DNA of 32,073 nt, from assembly GCA_030426845.1 (NCBI GenBank), contig JAUHXR010000071.1, positions 1 to 32,073 on the forward strand. The letters run 5' to 3'. The stretch comes from Polyangia bacterium. Lineage in GTDB: Bacteria > Myxococcota_A > Polyangia > Polyangiales > Sandaracinaceae. Of this stretch, positions 7,122-16,931 are shown piece by piece (the stretch's first letter is position 1; each line of letters opens with the position of its first letter). Under the pieces are notes generated by a model that ran no database searches, was not told the origin of the DNA, and worked only from the letters and a program-made list of their open reading frames with translations. The translations under genes and the position numbers were made by a program.

Positions 7122-9014
7122 TCAATAGCTGATCCCGAGGCGCGCGCGCATCATCCCGATCGGGTCCATGCTCCGGCCCTCGGCGTCGTCGAACGCCCGA
7201 CCGGGGAAAAAGACGCCTCCCTCGACGCCGCCGCTGAGGCGCACGCCCTCGGCCAGCTCGCCGCTCATCAGCACGCTCCCGTCGAGCTCGAAGCCCAGGT
7301 CGCGCCGCGTCGGGTCGCCGCCGCGCGGGTTCACGTTCGCGGAGCGCGCGCGCTGCTGGAAGACATCGACGTTGTCGGAGGAGGTCCACGCCACGACGGC
7401 CCCGAGCCGGCCCTCGAGCCACTCGAGGGGGCGCCACTTGGCGTAGGGGAAGAAATAGTAGGCGCCGCTCACCCCGCCGTTGGTGGGCAGCAGCTCCGCC
7501 CCGCGCGAGGGCCGCCCGAAGAGCTCCTCCGAGGACGCGAGGGCGGCGGTCCGCGCGCTCATCGCGGCCATCACCTCCGGGAAGAGGATGAGGCCGACGC
7601 GGTGGTCTGGGTCGAACGTCCCGCGTCGCTGCCAGCCGTCCTCGGCGTTGGAGTCGCCCGACGCGTAGCCGCCCTCGAGCACGAGATCGAAGTCGGTCGA
7701 CGTGCGGCCGAGCTGGACCGCGGCGAGGAGCTGCTCGACGTCCTGGGTCGGGTGCTCGACCGTCCGCGTGATCGACGTCGTGCCGCGCACGTAGGCGAGC
7801 TCGAAGGCGGTGAGGATGCGGCCGCCGCTCGGCTCGTCGAAGTACAGGTTCGCGAAGAGATCCCCGACGAACACCTGGAGCTCCTCGCCGTCGGCGTCCG
7901 TCTGGTTGCGGTAGGCGACGTAGCCACCGGCCCGGTTGTCGCCCTCCTCGTAGAAGGCGGCGACGAGGCCCTGGAACGCCTGGTCGTTGCGCCCGTCGAA
8001 GTCGGCGATCAGGTCCCACGCGACCCAGTCGCCCGCGACCGCGATCGTGAAGGGGCTGTCCTGGCCGGCGGGGCGCGTCGCGAACAGGAGGCGCCGCACC
8101 AGGTCGCCGTAGCGGTAGTCGCCGAACACCGGCGCCTGGTTGCCGCCGTTGCTGATGATGCCGAGCCCCCACGAGAACGCCTGCTGCCCGACCCGGAGCA
8201 TGCCGATCGGCGTGAGCCACTCGAGGTAGAGCTGCCGCAGCCGCAGGCCCGGGTAGCCGTACTCCTCGCGCGTCCACGCGGCGGGCCCCATCCCGGTCGC
8301 GAGGTCTCCGTAGGCGACGCCCCACACGAGGTCGACCTCGCCGACGAGCTTGAGGATCGGCCGCAGCGCGAGCTCGCCGCGCAGCCGCAGCCACTGCTCT
8401 CCCCAGGCGTTCGCGCCGTACTGGGAGGTCTCTCCGCTCGCGTCGCGCGGCATCGGCGTGAGGGGGAAGTCGCTGAGGAGCACGAAGCGGTGCCGGTACT
8501 CGCCGGTGATCCGCGCCCCGAACTGCAGGCCGGACTCGGAGTCGTCGTCGTCGGCCGGGTCCGAGTCGCTCGCGTCGTCGTCGGCCGACGTGGTGTCAGT
8601 GTCGTCAGCCTCTGAGTGGCTCGGCACGTCGTCGTCGCCCTCGTCCGTCTCGTCGGCGGATTCGGAGGCGTCGGTGGATTCGGAGGCGTCGGTGGATTCG
8701 GAGGCGTCGGTGGATTCGGAGGCGTCGGCGGATTCGGAGGCGTCGGCGCTCACGCCGCCGACGAGACCGTCGGTGTCGGCCGGCTCTCCCGGGCCTCCTG
8801 CGTCGGTCGCGTCGCCCACGCCGGCGCCCGGCTCTTCGTCGCTGGCCTCGTCGGGAGCGGCCGGATCCTCGGTGACCTCGGCGTCGGTCGGCGCGTCGGT
8901 CGGCGCGTCGGTCGGCGCCTCGTCGGTGGAGCCGCCCGCCGCGGGCTGGGCCTGCGCGCGGGTCGCCCCCCAGACGAGCGCTGCGATCACGAGGGTTTGC
9001 GCGAGGGCTCTCAT
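7122..9014 (-). CDS. Predicted outer-membrane beta-barrel protein with repetitive acidic linker (barrel B)
   Basis: Predicted 630 aa. I chose the ATG at 9014 because it opens a good signal peptide (MRALAQTLVIAALVWGATRA, then QAQ); the frame stays open far upstream without sensible protein. Residues about 25-165 are Asp/Glu/Ser/Thr/Ala-rich and contain tandem DAPT and DASEST repeats. The following roughly 465 residues look like an outer-membrane barrel and end in GISY. The central segment RLRQLYLEWLTPIGMLRVGQ, then FGDYRYGD and LLFATRP, matches the same region of barrel A, so the two genes are diverged paralogs with the same architecture (signal peptide, acidic linker, barrel). Substrate or role is unknown; porin, adhesin anchor or surface scaffold are all possible. 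The lipoprotein gene at 6143-7081 follows closely. The leader upstream contains two palindromes. Confidence 0.85.
   Translation of the reverse strand: MRALAQTLVIAALVWGATRAQAQPAAGGSTDEAPTDAPTDAPTDAEVTEDPAAPDEASDEEPGAGVGDATDAGGPGEPADTDGLVGGVSADASESADASESTDASESTDASESTDASESADETDEGDDDVPSHSEADDTDTTSADDDASDSDPADDDDSESGLQFGARITGEYRHRFVLLSDFPLTPMPRDASGETSQYGANAWGEQWLRLRGELALRPILKLVGEVDLVWGVAYGDLATGMGPAAWTREEYGYPGLRLRQLYLEWLTPIGMLRVGQQAFSWGLGIISNGGNQAPVFGDYRYGDLVRRLLFATRPAGQDSPFTIAVAGDWVAWDLIADFDGRNDQAFQGLVAAFYEEGDNRAGGYVAYRNQTDADGEELQVFVGDLFANLYFDEPSGGRILTAFELAYVRGTTSITRTVEHPTQDVEQLLAAVQLGRTSTDFDLVLEGGYASGDSNAEDGWQRRGTFDPDHRVGLILFPEVMAAMSARTAALASSEELFGRPSRGAELLPTNGGVSGAYYFFPYAKWRPLEWLEGRLGAVVAWTSSDNVDVFQQRARSANVNPRGGDPTRRDLGFELDGSVLMSGELAEGVRLSGGVEGGVFFPGRAFDDAEGRSMDPIGMMRARLGISY
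8654..8743 (-). repeat. Five 18-bp tandem repeats coding DASEST/DASESA
   Basis: Units at 8654, 8672, 8690, 8708 and 8726 are identical except for one position (cggcgg in units 1 and 5, cggtgg in units 2-4). The period is a multiple of three, so unit gain or loss keeps the barrel B frame and only changes linker length. Confidence 0.95.
8881..8916 (-). repeat. Three 12-bp tandem repeats coding DAPT
   Basis: Three perfect 12-bp units (gcgtcggtcggc) lie near the N-terminal end of the barrel B linker and code for the DAPT tetrapeptide. The repeat is in frame and acidic, like the 18-bp array nearby. Confidence 0.9.
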
Positions 9015-9015
9015 C

Positions 9016-9049
9016 GGTCCGCGGACCCCGGCGGGGTGGCGAGAAGGTA
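9016..9049 (-). promoter_or_regulatory. Barrel B leader: -10-like element and two palindromes
   Basis: Directly upstream of the ATG at 9014 lies a perfect 12-bp palindrome GGTCCGCGGACC (9016-9027). Next to it is a hairpin ACCCC-GGC-GGGGT (9025-9037). Beyond these, TACCTT (9049-9044 on the minus strand) could be a -10 element, giving a leader of roughly 30 nt without a Shine-Dalgarno sequence. The palindrome could be an operator or a translation-masking structure. Confidence 0.35.
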
Positions 9050-9161
9050 TTCCTGAGTCGAAGAAAAGGGAATGCCGGGCCGGGTCCCGCGTGTGGCACC
9101 GCACGTGGGGCCGCTGGTGGACCGACCGGGCGCCGTTCTTCGGCCGAGCGAGGCCAGATGC

Positions 9162-9167
9162 TATCAA
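9162..9167 (+). promoter_or_regulatory. -10-like element 6 nt before the lipoprotein start
   Basis: GCTATCAAG places TATCAA 6 nt ahead of ATG 9174. No Shine-Dalgarno sequence is present and no clear -35 is seen. The spacing implies transcription starting at or next to the ATG. Confidence 0.4.
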
Positions 9168-9173
9168 GCGTCC

Positions 9174-10964
9174 ATGCGCGCCTGGCCCCTGGTTCTGGCT
9201 CTTGCCCTCGGGGGCTGCGACTCGTGCGGCGGCGGCGGGCCCGTCCCGTTCGGGCTCGACGGATCGGCGGGGCGCGTGGAGCCGGACGAGGAGCCGCGGC
9301 CAGACCGCACGAGGGAGGCGCCGACCGAGGGCCGCGCGCTGCCGGCAGGCACCCGACGGGTCGAGGTGGAGGGAGCGCCCATCGCGTCGGAGCGCTCCCT
9401 GCGGGCGCTCTGGGCGCACGACGTCGACGGCGACGGCGATCGCGACGCGATCCTCGTGGCCGAGGGCGACCCCGCCGAGGGGCCCGTGCACCTGCTCTTC
9501 GCGCGACGCGACGGCGCACAGTTCGGCGAGCCGCGGGTGCTCGGCCGGGCGGCGCCCGCCGGCGCGGGCTGCGGCGTCGACGAGGCGACGATCGCGACGA
9601 CCGGGCCGTGGCTCGTCGCGCGCGCGACCGTGACCTGCGAGGGCGGCGGCGGCGGCGGTGAGGAGGTCTTCGTCCTGTCGGCCGAGGGCGAGCCACGCGT
9701 GCACGAGCGGCTCGGCACGATCGCGACCGACGAGCCGGGCGCGATCCGCCTCGCGCTCGGCCACGACGACGTCGACGAGGACGGCCGCGACGACCTGACG
9801 GTCGAGGTCGCGCTCACGACCCACGACCGCGAGGACCGCCTCAACCTGCACTGGCTCGACCGCCCGAGCGGGCTCTCGCGCCAGACCGACGAGCCCAACG
9901 CCACCCTCGACGCGCGCTCGCGCGAGGCGCTCCGCGCGCTGCGCGGCGACCCTCTGGCCGCGATCGCGGCCTCGCGCGCGGTCCTCCGGCTGCACCGCGC
10001 GGTCTGCGCGGAGCCCGGCCACGCGCGCCTCCGCGTCGGCAGCCGGGCGGGTCTCGACTGCGGCGACTCCGAGGGCGCGGGCCGCGCGATCACCACCGTG
10101 GTCCGCGGCCACGCCGCGCGCGGCGAGGCGATGGCCGCGATCGACGCCTACGCCGCGCTCGAGGACCCCGGCCGCCGCATCAACGACGAGCGCCGGCGCT
10201 ACGCGCGGGCCGCGCTCGCGAGCCTGCCCGGCGGGTCGGGCCTCACCCTGACCGAGGGGCCGCCCGTGAGCCCCCCGCCGGCACGTGACGCCACCCTCTC
10301 CGCGCTCGGATTCCTCGACGAAGACCGGGTGCTGGTCCGCGCGCGCGCGCCGCAGATCTGGACGATCGGCGGCGAGCTCGGGCCGGCCGATCCCGGCGCG
10401 GCCGACGTCCGCGTGCTCGACCCGCAGAAGCGCTTCCTCGTGGGGAGCCTCGAGAGCCGCTGCGGCGCGACCCGCCTCCGCGTCGCGCCGACGGCCTCGA
10501 TCGCGCCGGGTGTGATCGACGCGGAGGCGGCGTCGACCCCGACGCTCTACGGCGCACCCGACGCCTGCGCCGACGCCTGGCAGCCGGGCGGCGCGGGCTG
10601 GCGCCTGCTCGGCTGGGCGCCCCAGGGGATCGTCGCCGCGCGGGAGGCGGAGCTGCGGGTGGTGCCCCTCGACGTGAGCGCGCGCCCCACCCTGCCGCCG
10701 CGCACCCTCGACGCGGGGGAGCTGCCGCCGGCGCCGCTGCCGGCCGGCGCGGCGACCCTCGACGGACGCTTCCGCGTCGAGCTGCGCGGCCCCGCGGTGC
10801 TCCTCTACGACGTTCAGGGAGGCGCGGCGCCGCAGCTCCTGTGGCCCGAGGGCTGGGCTGATCGCGAAGGCACGCCGAGCCACCCCGCGGTCTCACCTTC
10901 CGGGCGGCGCGTCGCGGTCGTCCAGGGCGGCCGGGTCGTCCTGCTGGAACGGGCGTCGAATTGA
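9174..10964 (+). CDS. Lipoprotein with Asp-rich (FG-GAP/VCBS-like) calcium-loop motifs and beta-propeller-like body
   Basis: Predicted 596 aa. The frame is open further upstream (to about 9072), but ATG 9174 begins a clean lipoprotein signal MRAWPLVLALALGGCDSCGG with the acylated Cys at position 15. Two Asp-rich loops, DVDGDGDRD near residue 83 and DVDEDGRDD near residue 200, resemble the calcium-binding loops of FG-GAP/VCBS repeats found in integrin-like propellers. The middle (about 245-360) is Ala/Arg-rich and probably helical. The last 230 residues contain propeller-like strands, for example FLDEDRVLVRARAPQIWTIG and HPAVSPSGRRVAVV near the end, the latter similar to TolB/WD40-type blades. 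The exact family is not recognised. The TGA stop lies 32 nt before the next lipoprotein's ATG, so the two are probably linked. Confidence 0.85.
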   Translation: MRAWPLVLALALGGCDSCGGGGPVPFGLDGSAGRVEPDEEPRPDRTREAPTEGRALPAGTRRVEVEGAPIASERSLRALWAHDVDGDGDRDAILVAEGDPAEGPVHLLFARRDGAQFGEPRVLGRAAPAGAGCGVDEATIATTGPWLVARATVTCEGGGGGGEEVFVLSAEGEPRVHERLGTIATDEPGAIRLALGHDDVDEDGRDDLTVEVALTTHDREDRLNLHWLDRPSGLSRQTDEPNATLDARSREALRALRGDPLAAIAASRAVLRLHRAVCAEPGHARLRVGSRAGLDCGDSEGAGRAITTVVRGHAARGEAMAAIDAYAALEDPGRRINDERRRYARAALASLPGGSGLTLTEGPPVSPPPARDATLSALGFLDEDRVLVRARAPQIWTIGGELGPADPGAADVRVLDPQKRFLVGSLESRCGATRLRVAPTASIAPGVIDAEAASTPTLYGAPDACADAWQPGGAGWRLLGWAPQGIVAAREAELRVVPLDVSARPTLPPRTLDAGELPPAPLPAGAATLDGRFRVELRGPAVLLYDVQGGAAPQLLWPEGWADREGTPSHPAVSPSGRRVAVVQGGRVVLLERASN

Positions 10965-10996
10965 GTCCGGCCCGCCGCCCTGTTACTCCTCGCGTG

Positions 10997-12343
10997 ATGC
11001 GCCACCGTGCCGCTCGCGGGAGCCGTGCTGCTCACGGGACCTCCGTTGCTCGAGCAGCCTACGCCGCCGTGCTCGCCTCGTGCTGGTTGTGGGTCTCTTG
11101 CGGCGCGGGCGCCGCGCGCCCCGCCCCGTGCATGTCCGACCGCGAGTGCCACGGCTCGCGCGTCTGCCACCAGGGCAGCTGCATGTTCGAGGAGGAGGCC
11201 CGCGCGCACCTCGACCGCCAGCTCGCGGGCGAGGCGGGCGACCCCGACGGCACGCCGGGCGTCGACGCGGGGGTGACCGCGGGCGGGGAGGAGCCCGCGA
11301 CCGACCCGCCGCCCGCGCTGGCCGAGCGCCCGATGTTCATGGGCGGCCCGCAGCACACCGGGCGCTCTGGCCGACTCGGCCCCGCGGCTACCCCGTCGGT
11401 CGCGTGGACCCACCGCACCGGCGCGCGCGTCTTCGCCAGCCCGGTGGTCGGCCCGGACGGGACCATCTACGTCGGCTCTCTCGACCGTACGTTCCGCGCG
11501 ATCGGACCGGACGGCTCGCTGCGCTGGCGCTACTCGGGCCAGGACAAGTTCTATTCCAGTGCTGCGATCACCCCCGACGGCACCATCGTGGTGGGCTGCC
11601 ACGACCGGTCGGTCATCGCGCTGACCGCCCAGGGCCAGACCCGCTGGCGGCGCGAGCTGCCGGCGCCGGTGGACTCGAGCCCGGCGGTGTCCGACGACGG
11701 GACCATCTACGTCACCGCCGACGGCCTCTACGCGCTCGACCCGGAGGGCAACGTCCGGTTCCACCACGCGGCCGCGAGCGGGGTGCGCAGCTCACCCGCG
11801 ATCCACCCGGACGGATTCGTGGTCTACGGCTCGACCGACGGCCGGGTGGTCGCGGTGCGCGCCGACGGGCAGCTCGCGTGGGAGCTCCGGGTCAGCTCGA
11901 GCATCGAGTCGGCGCCCGCGATCGGCCCGGACGGCTCGATCTACATCGGCACCGACCGCGGACAGCTCGTCGCGATCTCACGCGACGGCCGCGAGCGCTG
12001 GCGTCACGAGGTGGGCGGCGACGTGCGCGCGACCCCCGCGATCACTCCCGACGGCACGATCGTCGTCGGCGCCTACGACCGCCAGCTCCACGCGGTGGGA
12101 GCCGACGGTCAGCCCCGCTGGACGCTCCGCACCGACGGGCGCATTCGCGCCTCCGCCCGCGTCGACGCCGAGGGGCGCATCTACGTCGGCTCGCAGGACG
12201 ACCACCTCTACGCGGTCAGCCCGGACGGCGAGCGCCTGTGGGACCGCAACATGGGCGAAGACATCGACTCGTCGGTCGCGTTCGGGCCCGACGGCACGAT
12301 CTACGTCGGCGTCGACGACGGCGGCGTCTACGCGCTCCGCTGA
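10997..12343 (+). CDS. PQQ-type eight-bladed beta-propeller lipoprotein
   Basis: Predicted 448 aa from ATG 10997 (a GTG at 10994 is possible; a TTG overlapping the previous stop is less likely). The N-terminus is basic, then hydrophobic, and ends in WVSC, a likely lipobox. A Cys-rich motif C-x4-EC-x4-VC-x3-SC follows (CMSDREC, then GSC), a disulfide knot common in myxobacterial surface lipoproteins. After an acidic/Pro spacer, eight blades of about 38-42 residues follow, each with the pattern SSPAxxPDGTIYVGSxDxxxxAxxPDGxxRW. These are PQQ-like (BamB/quinoprotein-type) repeats without the dehydrogenase residues needed to bind PQQ, so a scaffold or binding role is more likely than catalysis. 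The previous lipoprotein gene is 32 nt upstream. Confidence 0.9.
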   Translation: MRHRAARGSRAAHGTSVARAAYAAVLASCWLWVSCGAGAARPAPCMSDRECHGSRVCHQGSCMFEEEARAHLDRQLAGEAGDPDGTPGVDAGVTAGGEEPATDPPPALAERPMFMGGPQHTGRSGRLGPAATPSVAWTHRTGARVFASPVVGPDGTIYVGSLDRTFRAIGPDGSLRWRYSGQDKFYSSAAITPDGTIVVGCHDRSVIALTAQGQTRWRRELPAPVDSSPAVSDDGTIYVTADGLYALDPEGNVRFHHAAASGVRSSPAIHPDGFVVYGSTDGRVVAVRADGQLAWELRVSSSIESAPAIGPDGSIYIGTDRGQLVAISRDGRERWRHEVGGDVRATPAITPDGTIVVGAYDRQLHAVGADGQPRWTLRTDGRIRASARVDAEGRIYVGSQDDHLYAVSPDGERLWDRNMGEDIDSSVAFGPDGTIYVGVDDGGVYALR

Positions 12344-12370
12344 GGCCGGCGGCTCGCGGGTCGACCTCCC

Positions 12371-12435
12371 GCGAAGGCCTCACGCGAAGGTCTCACGCGA
12401 AGGCCTCACGCGAAGGCCTCACGCGAAGGCCTCAG
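12371..12435. repeat. Five 13-bp tandem repeats at the end of the response-regulator gene
   Basis: Units of gcgaaggcctcac start at 12371, 12384, 12397, 12410 and 12423. Unit 2 differs by one base (ggt for ggc) and unit 5 ends in g. The response-regulator stop codon (12434-12432) lies inside the last unit, and the array fills most of the gap to the convergent propeller gene. Confidence 0.95.
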
Positions 12436-12866
12436 TCGCGGCTGCGCGCGTTCTTGCGCCGGTGCCGCTCCACAGCCTCGAGCAGCTCCGGCACGTTGAA
12501 CGGCTTCTCGAGCCCCATGACCGCGCCGATCTGCGCGGCCCGATCTTGCGGCCCGTGGCTCGCCGTGAGCAGCAAGGCCGGCGGCGCCTCCTCGCGCAGC
12601 TCCTCGCGGAGCGCGCCGAGCACCATCCCGCCGTCCATGCCCGGCATCATGTAGTCGAGCACGAGCAGCCCGGGGGCGTGCTCCTTGGTCAGGGCGACGG
12701 CGGTCTGTCCGTCGGGGGCGGTGAGCACGGTGTGCCCCTCGCTCTGGAGGATGCGCGCGATGGCCTCCCGGAGGTGGGGGTCGTCGTCGATCACGAGGAT
12801 CGGGCGGTCGGGCCCGTCGGGGCCGTCGCGGTCGCTGCCGTCGTCGCTGCCGTCGTGGTCTGCCAT
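12432..12866 (-). CDS. Stand-alone response regulator (receiver domain only)
   Basis: Predicted 144 aa from ATG 12866, with GGAG about 8 nt upstream. An unusual Asp/Gly-rich N-terminal tail of about 22 residues is followed by one complete CheY-like receiver domain. Visible active-site residues are the acidic pair Asp27-Asp28 (VIDDD), phospho-acceptor Asp71 (LVLDYMMPGMDG), Thr101 (LLTAS) and Lys121 (GLEKPF). No DNA-binding or enzymatic output domain follows, so it probably signals by protein contact, in CheY or Spo0F style. No histidine kinase lies nearby, so its partner is unknown. It ends within a 13-bp repeat array. Confidence 0.95.
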   Translation of the reverse strand: MADHDGSDDGSDRDGPDGPDRPILVIDDDPHLREAIARILQSEGHTVLTAPDGQTAVALTKEHAPGLLVLDYMMPGMDGGMVLGALREELREEAPPALLLTASHGPQDRAAQIGAVMGLEKPFNVPELLEAVERHRRKNARSRD

Positions 12867-13229
12867 GGGGAGCTCCAGCTCGGGCCGGACCCTGTCACGC
12901 GGCCCGCGCCGCGCGCACGCAAGACCGGGCGGGGGGCGCTCTTTGTTCACGCGGCGCGGCGAAATCCTCAATGACCTCGTGAGGCGGTCCGCGCGTCGGA
13001 GGCCCACGAGGGCGATCCGTCGGCCCTCAGCGCGCGGACGCCCGGGGATCGCGCGCGACACCCCGAACCCGAGTGGGGGGTCACTCAGGGGTTTGACCGG
13101 CGAGCGGTTCGTGGCTAAGTCTGGGCCGCGGGCGAAGGTCTCTCGAGGCCTCCTGCGAACCCCTCCGGCGCGCGCTCCACGAAGAGCCGCGTTCCTTATC
13201 GAGATGCCCTGGATGGGCCTGAAGAGAAG
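12867..13229 (+). promoter_or_regulatory. 363-bp divergent intergenic region before rnr
   Basis: No convincing gene other than a possible 9-codon ORF at its right end. A weak sigma-70-like promoter toward rnr can be proposed: TTGACC (13093-13098), 16-bp spacer, CTAAGT (13115-13120). Open frames through the region on the minus strand are Arg/Pro/Ala-rich and do not look like protein. Confidence 0.3.

Positions 13230-13233
<4 letters not shown>
13204..13233 (+). CDS. Possible 9-codon upstream ORF overlapping the rnr start
   Basis: ATG 13204 opens the short frame MPWMGLKRR, whose TGA (13231-13233) overlaps the rnr ATG (13230-13232) as ATGA. Such overlap allows translational coupling. The frame is tiny and has no clear Shine-Dalgarno sequence, so it may be chance. 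Confidence 0.2.
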
Positions 13234-15689
<2,456 letters not shown>

Positions 15690-15801
15690 CGCCACCTTCC
15701 CCTCGCGTCCGCGCCGCGACGTGAGGCGGGGAGGTCGGCAGCGGATACGAGGACTCCCGGGAGCACGTCGACGAGCACGTGCGCATCGACACGCGCGGGG
15801 C

Positions 15802-16695
15802 TTACTCGGGGCCGAGGCGCTCGAGGACGACCGTCTGGGTGATGCCCTGTGAGTTCTCGGCCTCGAGCTTCACCAGGCCGACCTCCGGCGCGACCCACTG
15901 GACGCCGCGGCCGGTCTCGCCGTGCTCGCCGAACTGCTGGCTCTCCTCGTACTCGACCCGCCACGCCTCGAAGCGTCCGGCGGGGACCTCGATCGTCTCC
16001 TGCCGCTCGACCACGTGGCGGCGCGTGACGCGCAGCAGGCTCGGCTCGGTGACGCCGTCCGGCGGGCGCATGTCGGCCTGGCGCGGATCGAAGGTCGCCG
16101 TCCCGCGGAACCGGAGCCCGGGGGTCAGCGCGGCCGGCCATCGCCAGCGCCCCGCGCGCGCGGTGAGGCGCAGGCCGAGGCTCCGCTCGAGGATGCCGAA
16201 CCAGGGCTCCTCGGAGGACTCCCCCGGCACGCAGCGCGTGATGAGGTCGGCGCGCGCGAGCTCGGAGTCGTCGTCGGTCGCGATGACCCGCGCGAGCCAC
16301 AGCACCTGCACCTCGTCGTCGAGCCGTCGCGCCCGGCGCGCCTCGATGCGGAGCACCGCCTCGCGCTCCTGGTCGCTCTGGGTCCATCGGTAGCGGCGCC
16401 ACTGGCCCGCGCTGGACGGCACGAAGGGGTGCTCGCAGGCCTCGGCCTCCACCACGTCGTCGCCCTCGTCGATCGGCGCAGCCTCGCCCGCCTCCTCGCC
16501 CTCGAGCCCCTCGATCGGCACACGGCCCTCGAGGTCCTCGGGGTTGGGCACCACGATCGTGGTGTCACTGGGCCTCGCCGCGGGCGGCTCGTAGGTGCCG
16601 AGGTCCGGCTCCGGGTCCTCGCGCAGGGCGAGGTTGAGCGCGACGAGCCCTGCGACCGCGCCGCCCAGCACGAGCCAGATCCAGTGCCTGCGCAT
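15802..16695 (-). CDS. Membrane-anchored hypothetical protein, DUF3108-like C-terminal half
   Basis: Predicted 297 aa from ATG 16695; the frame is open much further upstream over the phosphorylase gene, but this ATG begins a clear signal-anchor (HWIWLVLGGAVAGLVALNLAL). An acidic, Pro-containing linker (about 27-80) leads to a beta-rich domain starting at HPFVPSSAGQWRRYRWT. Near the C-terminus, EVPAGRFEAWRVEYE and WVAPEVGLVKLE recall the pattern of DUF3108-like periplasmic proteins, in which paired strands surround a conserved PAG-F and W-AP-GLVK. Function is unknown; the assignment is by motif resemblance only. It is divergent from the nucleoside phosphorylase, with an 11-bp repeat array between them, and has no Shine-Dalgarno sequence but a -10-like TATAGA 6 nt ahead of the ATG. 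Confidence 0.8.
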   Translation of the reverse strand: MRRHWIWLVLGGAVAGLVALNLALREDPEPDLGTYEPPAARPSDTTIVVPNPEDLEGRVPIEGLEGEEAGEAAPIDEGDDVVEAEACEHPFVPSSAGQWRRYRWTQSDQEREAVLRIEARRARRLDDEVQVLWLARVIATDDDSELARADLITRCVPGESSEEPWFGILERSLGLRLTARAGRWRWPAALTPGLRFRGTATFDPRQADMRPPDGVTEPSLLRVTRRHVVERQETIEVPAGRFEAWRVEYEESQQFGEHGETGRGVQWVAPEVGLVKLEAENSQGITQTVVLERLGPE

Positions 16696-16701
16696 CGGTG
16701 C

Positions 16702-16707
16702 TCTATA
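16702..16707 (-). promoter_or_regulatory. -10-like TATAGA directly before the 15802-16695 gene
   Basis: On the minus strand GCTATAGAG puts TATAGA 6 nt ahead of ATG 16695. This is the best -10 match in the set of suspected leaderless starts. The -35 area is GC-rich and coincides with the edge of the 11-bp repeat array at 16728. Confidence 0.45.
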
Positions 16708-16727
16708 GCGCCTCGTCGCGCGGGCGG

Positions 16728-16873
16728 CCCGAAAGCGGCCCGAGAGCGCGACGAGAGCGGCCCGAGCGCGCCTCGAGAGCGGCCCGAGCCGCCGGAGAAT
16801 CACAGGAGCCCACCCGAGAACGGCCCGAGAACGGCCCGAGAACGGCCCGAGAACGGCCCGAGAACGGCCCGAG
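16728..16873. repeat. 11-bp tandem repeat array in a divergent promoter region
   Basis: Six degenerate units (consensus cccgagagcgg) run in register at 16728, 16739, 16750, 16761, 16772 and 16783. After a 19-bp break, five perfect cccgagaacgg units follow at 16813, 16824, 16835, 16846 and 16857, with a partial sixth. The 11-bp period is close to one DNA turn, so identical bases face the same side of the helix. Confidence 0.95.
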
Positions 16874-16931
16874 GCAGGCACAGACCCGACCGCAGGGAGG
16901 ACAATTGCTGCGCCTCGGCCCCCGCCTGCCC

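Noticed and set aside
8616-9056. Gly-Val repeat protein on the plus strand (GGFGGV units)
   Set aside because: It is the antisense reading of the DASEST repeats in barrel B and has no independent support.
9015-10883. N-terminal extension of the barrel B frame far upstream of 9014
   Set aside because: It overlaps a well-supported lipoprotein gene on the other strand, has Arg/Ala/Gly-rich shadow composition, and the signal peptide begins at 9014.
15740-15785. Terminator between rnr and the convergent membrane-protein gene
   Set aside because: Only a loop-less CTCCCGGGAG palindrome and a weak 6-bp stem are visible, neither convincing.
16728-16873. CRISPR array
   Set aside because: The 11-bp units are directly adjacent with no spacers, and there are no cas genes.
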